Positions 51,035 to 57,599 of a DNA stretch of 64,000 nt are shown here, one piece after another. A program made the translations under genes and the position numbers. The stretch's first letter is position 1, and each line of letters opens with the position of its first letter. The stretch is taken from NCBI RefSeq assembly GCF_013388355.1, contig NZ_CP058246.1, positions 1,674,001 to 1,738,000 on the forward strand. The letters are read 5' to 3'. This stretch comes from Flavobacterium sp. LPB0248. GTDB taxonomy: Bacteria > Bacteroidota > Bacteroidia > Flavobacteriales > Flavobacteriaceae. The notes under the pieces were generated by a model. It saw only the letters and a program-made list of their open reading frames with translations, searched no databases and was not told the origin of the DNA.

Positions 51035-51310
51035 ATCACTTTTGTCATTTTTTTTTTTGTTTTTACATTCATTCTTGGTTAAACCTCAAAAAAACAGCCT
51101 GAAAACCACTTTTATTTCCAATATTTTCTAATAGTTACATTCTTATGCTTCTTTTTTTCTTGATTTTTCCCAAAAAAGATGAGTCTAAAAAAAGAATCTG
51201 GCATTTCATTCCAAAAAACACAACAAACTAAAAAACAATCAATTACAAGTACACATTCTTTTCAAAATTTTACAATCCCAGCAGCAATAAGGCTTTACAG
51301 TCTTTACTAT

Positions 51311-51377
51311 ACCACTTTAATAAAAATCTTGCCATGATTTTTATCATTTCGTCTTCTTCTCGCGCGCGATAATTTTG
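51311..51377 (+). promoter_or_regulatory. Crp/Fnr-type operator and -7 box upstream of the first yceI gene
   Basis: The palindrome ATGATTTTTATCAT (51334-51347; TGAT-N4-ATCA) is followed by TAATTTTG (51370-51377), an exact TAnnTTTG match. The palindrome centre is 36.5 bp from the last G of the box, which puts it near -41.5 from a predicted start. A 37-bp block (51311-51347) matches 52174-52210 at 30 positions. The rest of 51035-51310 shows no feature I can support. Confidence 0.7.
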
Positions 51378-51469
51378 GTCTAAGAAATAAGGATAGCTTT
51401 TTATTCATGAACCACTAACTGAATTTTTAAGACCTCCTTGTTTAAATGATTAACCTATACTTTATCAAC

Positions 51470-52030
51470 ATGAAAACAATTCAATCCATTTTACTGACAG
51501 TAATTTTTACAACATTTTCATTTCATTCAAATGCACAAAGAATATATACTGTAAATGCAAATTCCACTTTTGAAGTAGCAGGAACATCTACAGTACACGA
51601 TTGGGTAATGAAATCTACCGAAGGAACAGGAAGCGCCAGCTTAATAATTAAAGATTCTAAACTTGCTGGCATAAATAGTCTAACTGTTTCCTTATTGGCA
51701 GAAAGTTTAAAAAGCTACAAAGCAAGCATGGACAAGGTCGCTTATGAAGCGATGGATACTGAAACACACAAAAACATTGAATATGTTTTAAAATCTGCCG
51801 AAAAAATTGATGATACAACTTGGAATCTAACCGGAGTTTACACTATTGCTGGAGTAAGCAAAGAATATAAAACCCAAGTAAAAGTAACCGCAAGTAAAGG
51901 AGGTTTCGTTCTGCAAGGTTCTAATCAGATCACCTTTGGCGATTTTGAAATGACTCCTCCTAAAGCTGCTTTGGGAGTTGTAAAAGCAGGGAAAGATCTA
52001 ACTGTAATCTTCAATATTATTCTAAGCTAA
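51470..52030 (+). CDS. YceI-family lipid/isoprenoid-binding protein (first copy)
   Basis: Exported lipocalin-like protein of the YceI family. The start was set at ATG 51470 (MKTIQSILLTVIFTTFSFHSNAQ); 8 extra residues in the longer frame add nothing. Of 186 residues, the first ~22 are a signal peptide. Family signatures: AQRIYTVNANSTFEVAGTSTVHDWVMKSTEGTGSASL, DKVAYEAMDTETHKNIEYVLKSAEKI, and ITFGDFEMTPPKAALGVVKAGKDLTVIFNI. YceI proteins hold a hydrophobic ligand such as polyisoprenoid in a beta-barrel. It carries the operator described at 51311-51377; a second copy follows. Confidence 0.85.
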   Translation: MKTIQSILLTVIFTTFSFHSNAQRIYTVNANSTFEVAGTSTVHDWVMKSTEGTGSASLIIKDSKLAGINSLTVSLLAESLKSYKASMDKVAYEAMDTETHKNIEYVLKSAEKIDDTTWNLTGVYTIAGVSKEYKTQVKVTASKGGFVLQGSNQITFGDFEMTPPKAALGVVKAGKDLTVIFNIILS

Positions 52031-52173
52031 ATCGTGATGTTAAAAAACGCTCTTTTTTAACATTTTATCTCTTCGAATTAAATGTTAAAAAATAGGAATT
52101 TAATAATATCAACACCCTCTTTTTGCTTTAATGGCCGATTCTCCAAAAAATGAAAACGTTGTAGTTATTAAAT

Positions 52174-52240
52174 ACCCATTTAATAAAATTTTAACAATGA
52201 TTTTTATCATGTATTAAGCTGATTTATAAAGGGATCTTTG
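52174..52240 (+). promoter_or_regulatory. Crp/Fnr-type operator and -7-like box upstream of the second yceI gene
   Basis: ATGATTTTTATCAT recurs at 52197-52210, with GATCTTTG at 52233-52240, one base from TAnnTTTG. The distance from palindrome centre to the last G is 36.5 bp, identical to the first promoter. The block 52174-52210 is a near copy of 51311-51347. Confidence 0.65.
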
Positions 52241-52314
52241 ATACAAGTTAAAACAACATTCTTAGTACTAAATTAAAACAGGCCGATTATTAACTTTTTT
52301 TTTACGATAAAAAC

Positions 52315-52893
52315 ATGACAAAAATGAAAACAAATACACTAAAACTTTTAGCCCTTGTAACAGTATTTTTAGGATTCAGCTCATTAGCAACAGCCCAAAA
52401 ATCATACACTTTAGATAGCAAATCAACTTTTTCTGTTGCAGGTACTTCTACCCTTCATGATTGGGAAATGAAATCAGCTTCTGGAACTGGAACGGCATCT
52501 TTAAATATTGCTAACGGAAAACTAACAGACATCGAAGCTTTAACCATAACTCTTTTAGCAGAAAGCATTAAAAGCGAGAAAAAAAGTATGGATAAAGTTG
52601 CTTATGAAACATTAAAAACAGACAAAAACAAAAACATTAAATATGTTCTTAAATCTGCCGAAAAAGTAAACGAAACAACTTGGGAACTAACTGGGACTTA
52701 CACCATCGCGGGAGTTAGCAAAGCTTACAAAACTACTGTAAAAACTACTGTTACCGCAAATGGACTAAATCTTCAGGGAAGCAACAAGATCACCTTTACA
52801 GATTTCGGAATGAAATCTCCAACAGCAATGTTAGGAACAATAAAAACAGGTCAAGACCTGACTATAAAATTTAATATAAACTTTAATTTATAA
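52315..52893 (+). CDS. YceI-family lipid/isoprenoid-binding protein (second copy)
   Basis: A 192-residue exported paralogue of the first copy (both share AGTSTxHDWxMKS, GTASLxIxxGKL, MDKVAYExxxTxxxKNIxYVLKSAEK, TWxLTGxYTIAGVSKxYKT). The ATG at 52315 is followed by a second at 52324 (MKTNTLKLLALV), either possible; signal peptide to about residue 28 (ATAQ). Near-identical operators upstream of the two genes suggest duplication with promoter. Only 5 bp separate it from the barrel protein, so these two are cotranscribed. Confidence 0.87.
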   Translation: MTKMKTNTLKLLALVTVFLGFSSLATAQKSYTLDSKSTFSVAGTSTLHDWEMKSASGTGTASLNIANGKLTDIEALTITLLAESIKSEKKSMDKVAYETLKTDKNKNIKYVLKSAEKVNETTWELTGTYTIAGVSKAYKTTVKTTVTANGLNLQGSNKITFTDFGMKSPTAMLGTIKTGQDLTIKFNINFNL

Positions 52894-52898
52894 ACGCC

Positions 52899-54350
52899 AT
52901 GAAGAAAATTTATATTCTATTCGTTACATTGATCAGCACATTTGCTGTTCAGGCACAAGTTAGTTTTGGAAACATGCAAAATCAAATCTCTAGAGGAAAA
53001 GACGGTATCAACGTTTTCGACGTTCAAAAAGATACTAGAGAATTTAAAGGTCTTAGTATTGATCTTGGTGGTGCTTTCAACATGGATTTCCAAGCAACAA
53101 ATTCATTCAACAATCAACCGGCTAACATTACGACTACAACTACAACAGCCACTGGGACTACCACTAGAACAATTTCAGGATATCGTTTAATGAATACCGA
53201 AAACAATTTTACTCTTCCTGCTGCTGATATGTATATTGGTGCTCAATTGTTTGATGGAGTAAGAGTGAATTTAGATGTTTATTTAGCTTCAAGACATCAC
53301 AATGATTCTTATGTAAAAGGTGGATATTTACAAATTGACAAGTTAGATTTCATCAAAAAAGACTTCTTAGCTGATGTAATGAAATATGCTACAATTAAAA
53401 TTGGACAAATGGAGAACAATTTTGGTGATGCTCACTTCAGAGGTTCTGATAATGGTAATACAATCAAAAATGCATTTGTTGGAAACAACATTATGTATTC
53501 TTTCACTACAGAAATGGGTATGGAGGTTTACTATAACAGAAATGGATTGGTAAGTATGTTAGGTGTTACAAATGGTAATTTAAATCAAAGTAACGAAGAA
53601 GTTTTTTATCCTTCTGGCCCAAACGCCAATACAACACACAGCCCTTCAATCTTAGCTAAATTGGGTTATGATAAACAGCTTAATGAAGATTTGAGAGTAA
53701 GAATAACAGGTTCTTATTACCATAATGCTAATCTTGGTAATGCCAATATCTATTCTGCTAATAGATCAGGATTTGGTTATTGGGGTATCTTGAATAATAA
53801 CGCTTATAAAAATACGATTACTAAGACAGATGCTAGTGGTACTGTTATTTCTACAACTACTACTGACGTACCAACTAGTTTCAATAAAACATCTACTCCA
53901 GAAGCTACCTTCAATCCTAATTTCAAAAATTGGGCTACAACATACATGATTAACCCTTTTGTGAAATATAAAGGACTTGAATTCTTCGGAACAATCGAAT
54001 TAGCTTCAGGAGGAGATAAGGCTGGTTCTGACGATAAACGTACTGCTAATCAATATGCTTCAGAGCTTATTTACAGATTTGGAGGAACTGAACAGTTCTA
54101 TATCGGAGGAAAATACAATACAGTATCTGGAAAATTATCTAATGCCGATGCTAAAAAGGTTAGTGTAGATAAATTTGAAGCTAGTGCTGGTTGGTTTATG
54201 ACTAAAAACATTTTAGCTAAACTAAACTACGTGAATCAAAAATATAAAGATTACTCACAATTTACAGGAGATCCTGCTACTGGAAATCTAAACAACTTTT
54301 ATGGTGGTAAATTTGAAGGTTTAGTATTCGAAGCAACAATTGCTTTCTAA
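52899..54350 (+). CDS. Outer-membrane porin-like beta-barrel protein
   Basis: A 483-residue exported protein: signal peptide to about residue 20 (LISTFAVQAQ), then alternating beta segments throughout (LSIDLGGAFNMDFQATNSF, GVRVNLDVYLASRHHND, YATIKIGQMENNFGDAHFRG, RVRITGSYYHNANLG, LEFFGTIELASGGDK, FYIGGKYNTVSGK) and a C-terminal Phe in GLVFEATIAF, the usual outer-membrane insertion signal. A Thr-rich stretch (TTTTTTATGTTTR) near 80-92 is probably a loop. It lies 5 bp after a YceI gene and 10 bp before a YceI-like one, implying a joint envelope role. Confidence 0.75.
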   Translation: MKKIYILFVTLISTFAVQAQVSFGNMQNQISRGKDGINVFDVQKDTREFKGLSIDLGGAFNMDFQATNSFNNQPANITTTTTTATGTTTRTISGYRLMNTENNFTLPAADMYIGAQLFDGVRVNLDVYLASRHHNDSYVKGGYLQIDKLDFIKKDFLADVMKYATIKIGQMENNFGDAHFRGSDNGNTIKNAFVGNNIMYSFTTEMGMEVYYNRNGLVSMLGVTNGNLNQSNEEVFYPSGPNANTTHSPSILAKLGYDKQLNEDLRVRITGSYYHNANLGNANIYSANRSGFGYWGILNNNAYKNTITKTDASGTVISTTTTDVPTSFNKTSTPEATFNPNFKNWATTYMINPFVKYKGLEFFGTIELASGGDKAGSDDKRTANQYASELIYRFGGTEQFYIGGKYNTVSGKLSNADAKKVSVDKFEASAGWFMTKNILAKLNYVNQKYKDYSQFTGDPATGNLNNFYGGKFEGLVFEATIAF

Positions 54351-54360
54351 TATAAAAAAA

Positions 54361-54912
54361 ATGAAAACGAGATTTCAAATATTAATAATGGGTTTAGCAT
54401 TGTTCTTTTTACTAGGAAGTGCTAAACCCACTTTTTTCGCAGAAGATAACGCTGTGGTAATTAATAAAATTAAAATAGAAATCACAGGACTATCTACAGT
54501 TGGCAAATATAATTGCTCTAATACCTTTGCTACAAAGGATACTGTTTATGTAAACTCCGTTAAAAAAAACACTTTTAATACCGACATTAAAATGTCAAAC
54601 TTTGATTGTGGCAATAAGATACTGACGAAAGATTTGCAAGGAACAGTAAAAGTCAAACAATTCCCAAACAGTACTGTCTCTATCAGCGACATAAAACCAA
54701 TGGGAAAAAATTACAAATGCAGACTAAACTTTTTCATAACCGATAAAACTCTTAAATACAAAGATTTCGTACTATACAATACTGATGATAAAATTCAAGG
54801 AACACTTAGTTTAAAATTCTCTGATATTGAAATGGAACCGCCCGTAAAAATGGCCGGATTGATTAAAGTAAAAGATGATATTGTAATTAATTTCAGTTTA
54901 TATAAAAACTAA
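54361..54912 (+). CDS. YceI-like exported protein (third member)
   Basis: Start at ATG 54361 (MKTRFQILIMGLALFFLLGSAKP); the longer frame from 54340 overlaps the barrel gene. The 183-residue protein has a signal peptide and a diverged YceI-type pattern: KIKIEITGLSTVGKYNCSNTFA at the start, IKMSNFDCGNKILTKDLQGTVK, and the ending LSLKFSDIEMEPPVKMAGLIKVKDDIVINFSLYKN, which parallels the DFEMTPPKAALGVVKAGKDLTVIFNI end of the YceI copies. It has three cysteines that may pair. It ends the module. Confidence 0.65.
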   Translation: MKTRFQILIMGLALFFLLGSAKPTFFAEDNAVVINKIKIEITGLSTVGKYNCSNTFATKDTVYVNSVKKNTFNTDIKMSNFDCGNKILTKDLQGTVKVKQFPNSTVSISDIKPMGKNYKCRLNFFITDKTLKYKDFVLYNTDDKIQGTLSLKFSDIEMEPPVKMAGLIKVKDDIVINFSLYKN

Positions 54913-55089
54913 TTTTTTTCTGCTAAAAAAAAATTAATGCCCAACAGCATAATTTCAAAATTTTGGCACAAGAATTGTCTAGCTCTTAAAAGAAAAATAA
55001 TCTTACAAAGAGCTCAATCATTTTAAAATTTGTAATTTTATTTTCAGCCATTTAACCTTTAAGTTTTATCAACCTAAAAAAATGTAATT

Positions 55090-55488
55090 ATGAAAAAACA
55101 AATTTTAAGTTTAGCTATTGTTGCCTTATTAGCATTTGCTGTTCAGTCATGCGAGAAAAAAGAAAATAAACCTGCAGAAGATGAATTAACACTAGGCAAC
55201 AAAGTTGATTCTCTAACAACAGATATCAAAGAAGTAAAAGACAGCGCTGTAAGCAAAGCAGAAAGTGCCGCTACAAAAGCTAAAGACGCTACAGAAAATG
55301 CAGCAAATGATGTAAAAGATGCTACTAAAAAAGCCGCTAATGATGTTGAAAACGCTGCAAAAAAAACAGCGACTGATGTAAAAGACGCTACTAAAAAAGG
55401 AGCTGAAAAAGTAGAAAATGCTGCGAAAGCTGCAAAAGACGGAACTGTAAAAACAGCAAAAGATGTAGATGCGGCTTTGAAAAAATAA
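55090..55488 (+). CDS. LEA-like 11-residue-repeat lipoprotein
   Basis: A 132-residue lipoprotein (LLAFAVQSCEKKENK, Cys21). From about residue 54 the sequence is built of 11-residue units: KAESAATKAKD, ATENAANDVKD, ATKKAANDVEN, AAKKTATDVKD, ATKKGAEKVEN, AAKAAKDGTVK. This is the pattern of group-3 LEA proteins and other amphipathic-helix proteins that protect membranes or proteins during drying or cold. Composition is Ala/Lys/Asp-rich. Function is a guess from pattern. It is a single gene with a terminator at 55510-55538. Confidence 0.65.
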   Translation: MKKQILSLAIVALLAFAVQSCEKKENKPAEDELTLGNKVDSLTTDIKEVKDSAVSKAESAATKAKDATENAANDVKDATKKAANDVENAAKKTATDVKDATKKGAEKVENAAKAAKDGTVKTAKDVDAALKK

Positions 55489-55509
55489 ACTTCATCTAAA
55501 TCCTAACAG

Positions 55510-55538
55510 AAACCATTCGTAAAACGAATGGTTTTTTT
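55510..55538 (+). terminator. Rho-independent terminator
   Basis: Perfect 11-bp arms AAACCATTCGT (55510-55520) and ACGAATGGTTT (55524-55534), loop AAA, then T residues. Confidence 0.9.
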
Positions 55539-55557
55539 ATGCCCAATCGCAAGCAGA

Positions 55558-55573
55558 TATTTTTGTATTTTTG
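55558..55573 (+). promoter_or_regulatory. Two adjacent -7 boxes (TATTTTTG twice)
   Basis: TATTTTTG occurs at 55558-55565 and again at 55566-55573, directly joined, 26 bp upstream of the ATG at 55599. Two transcription starts 8 bp apart are possible. Confidence 0.55.
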
Positions 55574-55598
55574 TCTTCAAATTACAAGATACTTCAAC

Positions 55599-56240
55599 AT
55601 GCATTTTATATCTCAAGAACTAGAAGATTACATCGAACAGCATTCTGAAAACGAACCAGAATTGTTAGCAAAACTTAATAAAGAAACTTATCAAAAAATA
55701 CTTTTACCAAGAATGCTTAGCGGGCATTTTCAAGGCCGTGTTTTAAGCATGCTCTCAAAATTGATTCGTCCGGTTAATATTCTTGAAATTGGAACTTACA
55801 CTGGCTACGCCGCATTGTGCTTATGCGAAGGAATGCAAGAAAATGGTCAATTACACACCATTGATATTAAAGAAGAATTAATTGATTTTCAGCGAAAATA
55901 TTTTGATGCATCACCTTGGGGAGCACAAATTTTTCAGCATTTAGGTGAAGCAGTAAACATTATTCCTGATTTAGACTTAAAATTTGATTTGGTTTTTATT
56001 GATGCTGATAAAGAAAACTACTTGAATTATTGGGAAATGATTGTTCCAAAAATGAACAAAGGAGGTATTATTTTATCGGACAATGTTTTGTGGAGCGGAA
56101 AAATTCTGGAACCAGTTCATCCTAATGATATTAGCACAAAAGTCCTTTTAGAATACAATCAGCTTTTGAAAGATGATCCGAGAGTAGAGACGGTTTTATT
56201 ACCAATTCGCGATGGATTGACGGTTTCGAGAGTATTATAA
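55599..56240 (+). CDS. SAM-dependent O-methyltransferase (Methyltransf_3 type)
   Basis: A 213-residue class I methyltransferase of the catechol/caffeoyl-CoA O-methyltransferase group. The start was set at ATG 55599 (MHFISQELEDYIEQHSENEPELL), because the longer frame reads through the promoter boxes. SAM-binding motif I is LEIGTYTGYAALCLCEGM near 65; DLVFIDADKENYLNYWEMIVPKMNKGGIILSDNVLWSGKI near 130 has the metal-binding Asp pair typical of the family. Substrate not known. The gene is convergent with the PAP2 gene across a nested repeat. Confidence 0.88.
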   Translation: MHFISQELEDYIEQHSENEPELLAKLNKETYQKILLPRMLSGHFQGRVLSMLSKLIRPVNILEIGTYTGYAALCLCEGMQENGQLHTIDIKEELIDFQRKYFDASPWGAQIFQHLGEAVNIIPDLDLKFDLVFIDADKENYLNYWEMIVPKMNKGGIILSDNVLWSGKILEPVHPNDISTKVLLEYNQLLKDDPRVETVLLPIRDGLTVSRVL

Positions 56241-56245
56241 TTTTT

Positions 56246-56527
56246 TGAGCCTCTAAGGTTCTGAGGTGCTAAGATTCTAAGTTCTTTTTAAAGATGCTAA
56301 GACGCTAAGGTTCTGAGATTCTAAGTTTTTAAACTAAAAATATACTATTGGGTTGCCTCCAGCTTTAGCTGGAGGAACATAATTTAAAATGAAAGGCTTT
56401 AGCCAAATTAAGTAATCTTAATTTAGCTAAAGCCTTTTTATTCGCTCATAAAAAAACCTCCAGCTAAAGCTGGAGGCAATTAATATATAAACCTTAGTAT
56501 CTTAGTATCTCAGAACCTTAGCATCTT
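56246..56527. repeat. Multi-layer nested palindromic element
   Basis: Four inverted layers can be seen: AAGATGCTAAG (56291-56301/56517-56527), TAAGGTTCTGAGATTCTAAG (56306-56325/56501-56520, one mismatch), TTGCCTCCAGCTTTAGCTGGA (from 56353, mate ending at 56479; each arm is a palindrome), and AAAGGCTTTAGCCAAATTAAG with a mate at 56417-56437. The first ~45 bp carry extra CTAAG-type repeats. It fills the space between convergent genes. Confidence 0.85.
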
Positions 56528-56535
56528 AAAAAAAT

Positions 56536-57099
56536 CTATCCGGGAAAATACTGTGGCTTTAACTTTCTATAAACTAAATAAAGTAAAAATCCGAAAAGTG
56601 CTCCAAAGAAATATCCAGTAAGAATATCACCTGGATAATGCAATCCTAAATAAATTCGGCTGTAAGCAAAGATTAAAGGCCATAGAAATATTAACCCGAA
56701 ATATTTGAAATAGCGCTTTAAAATCAAAAATAAGAAAGTTGCAACAGCCATTGTGTTAGCCGCATGTCCTGAGAAAAAGCTATATGATTTTCTAACCTGA
56801 ACAACTCTAATAATAGAGTTTACTTCCGGATCATTACATGGTCGCAAACGCTGGAAAGTATGTTTGAATAAATTACAAGTCTGATCTGTAAAAGCAATCA
56901 GAACCGCAATAAAAAGCAATAAATATAAAGTTTGTTTACCGCCTATTTTTTTATAAATAAGATAGAAAAGGAATAAGAAAAATGGCGTCCAGTACAACTG
57001 ATTAGTAATAATAAGCCATAATCTATCGTATGTTTCAGAACCTAATCCGTTAAGAAAGATTAAAAGATCTTTATCTAATTCCTGTATTTTTTCAAGCAT
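56536..57099 (-). CDS. PAP2-family membrane phosphatase
   Basis: A 187-residue integral membrane enzyme of the phosphatidic acid phosphatase type 2 group, which includes undecaprenyl-diphosphate phosphatases. The three catalytic motifs are in order: KHTFQRLRPC (KxxxxxxRP), YSFFSGHAAN (PSGH-like with Phe for Pro) and SRIYLGLHYPGD (SRxxxxxHxxxD). About five helices. Its substrate could be undecaprenyl diphosphate or a lipid phosphate. Its start overlaps the tatA stop by one base, so the two are coupled. Confidence 0.88.
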   Translation of the reverse strand: MLEKIQELDKDLLIFLNGLGSETYDRLWLIITNQLYWTPFFLFLFYLIYKKIGGKQTLYLLLFIAVLIAFTDQTCNLFKHTFQRLRPCNDPEVNSIIRVVQVRKSYSFFSGHAANTMAVATFLFLILKRYFKYFGLIFLWPLIFAYSRIYLGLHYPGDILTGYFFGALFGFLLYLVYRKLKPQYFPG

Positions 57100-57446
57100 T
57101 ACATTTGGCGTTTAATAGGTCCAGAAAGAGTGTCAATATCTTCTTTTACTTTTTCGATTTCAGTTGCGGTATCTCCTAAAAGATTTCCTGTATCACCTAG
57201 TAAATTCGATTTTGCATTATTGATTTCTGCGTTGATATTTCCAGTAATATCATTCAGAGATTTTGCATCAAGACCATTAGCCTCTGCTCCTTTCTGAATT
57301 TCGCTTTTAATATCATTAGTTGCATTTTTTAATTGAGCCATAGCTTTTCCCATTGTACGTGCGATTTCTGGCACTTTATCAGAACCAAAAAGCATAAGCA
57401 CTATAAATAATATAAAAACTAATTCTCCTCCTCCTATACCAAACAT
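57099..57446 (-). CDS. tatA: Sec-independent translocase TatA/TatE-type
   Basis: A 115-residue subunit of the twin-arginine pore. One membrane helix at the N terminus (FGIGGGELVFILFIVLMLFGSDKVPEIART), the FG hinge and the amphipathic helix GKAMAQLKNATNDIKSEIQKG are typical. A longer acidic tail (about 50-115, with DLLGDTGNLLGDT-type repeats) extends it beyond the usual ~90. No TatC gene is nearby. It is followed by, and coupled to, the PAP2 gene. Confidence 0.9.
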   Translation of the reverse strand: MFGIGGGELVFILFIVLMLFGSDKVPEIARTMGKAMAQLKNATNDIKSEIQKGAEANGLDAKSLNDITGNINAEINNAKSNLLGDTGNLLGDTATEIEKVKEDIDTLSGPIKRQM

Positions 57447-57541
57447 AACTTTTAATTTTGTAGTCGCAAAGATATTAAATTTTGCAGCTTAGAGTTTTAA
57501 AATTAACTTAAAAAGTCCTTGAAAATGCATTTAATTAAAAT

Positions 57542-57579
57542 AAAAAAGCTCATCAAGCTTTTATAAACCTGATGAGCTT
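57542..57579 (-). terminator. Terminator after the M1 peptidase gene
   Basis: AAGCTCATCA (57546-57555) pairs with TGATGAGCTT (57570-57579); on the minus strand it is followed by a T tract. It is 21 bp past the stop. Confidence 0.75.
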
Positions 57580-57599
57580 CTCATTCATTTTTTATTTTC

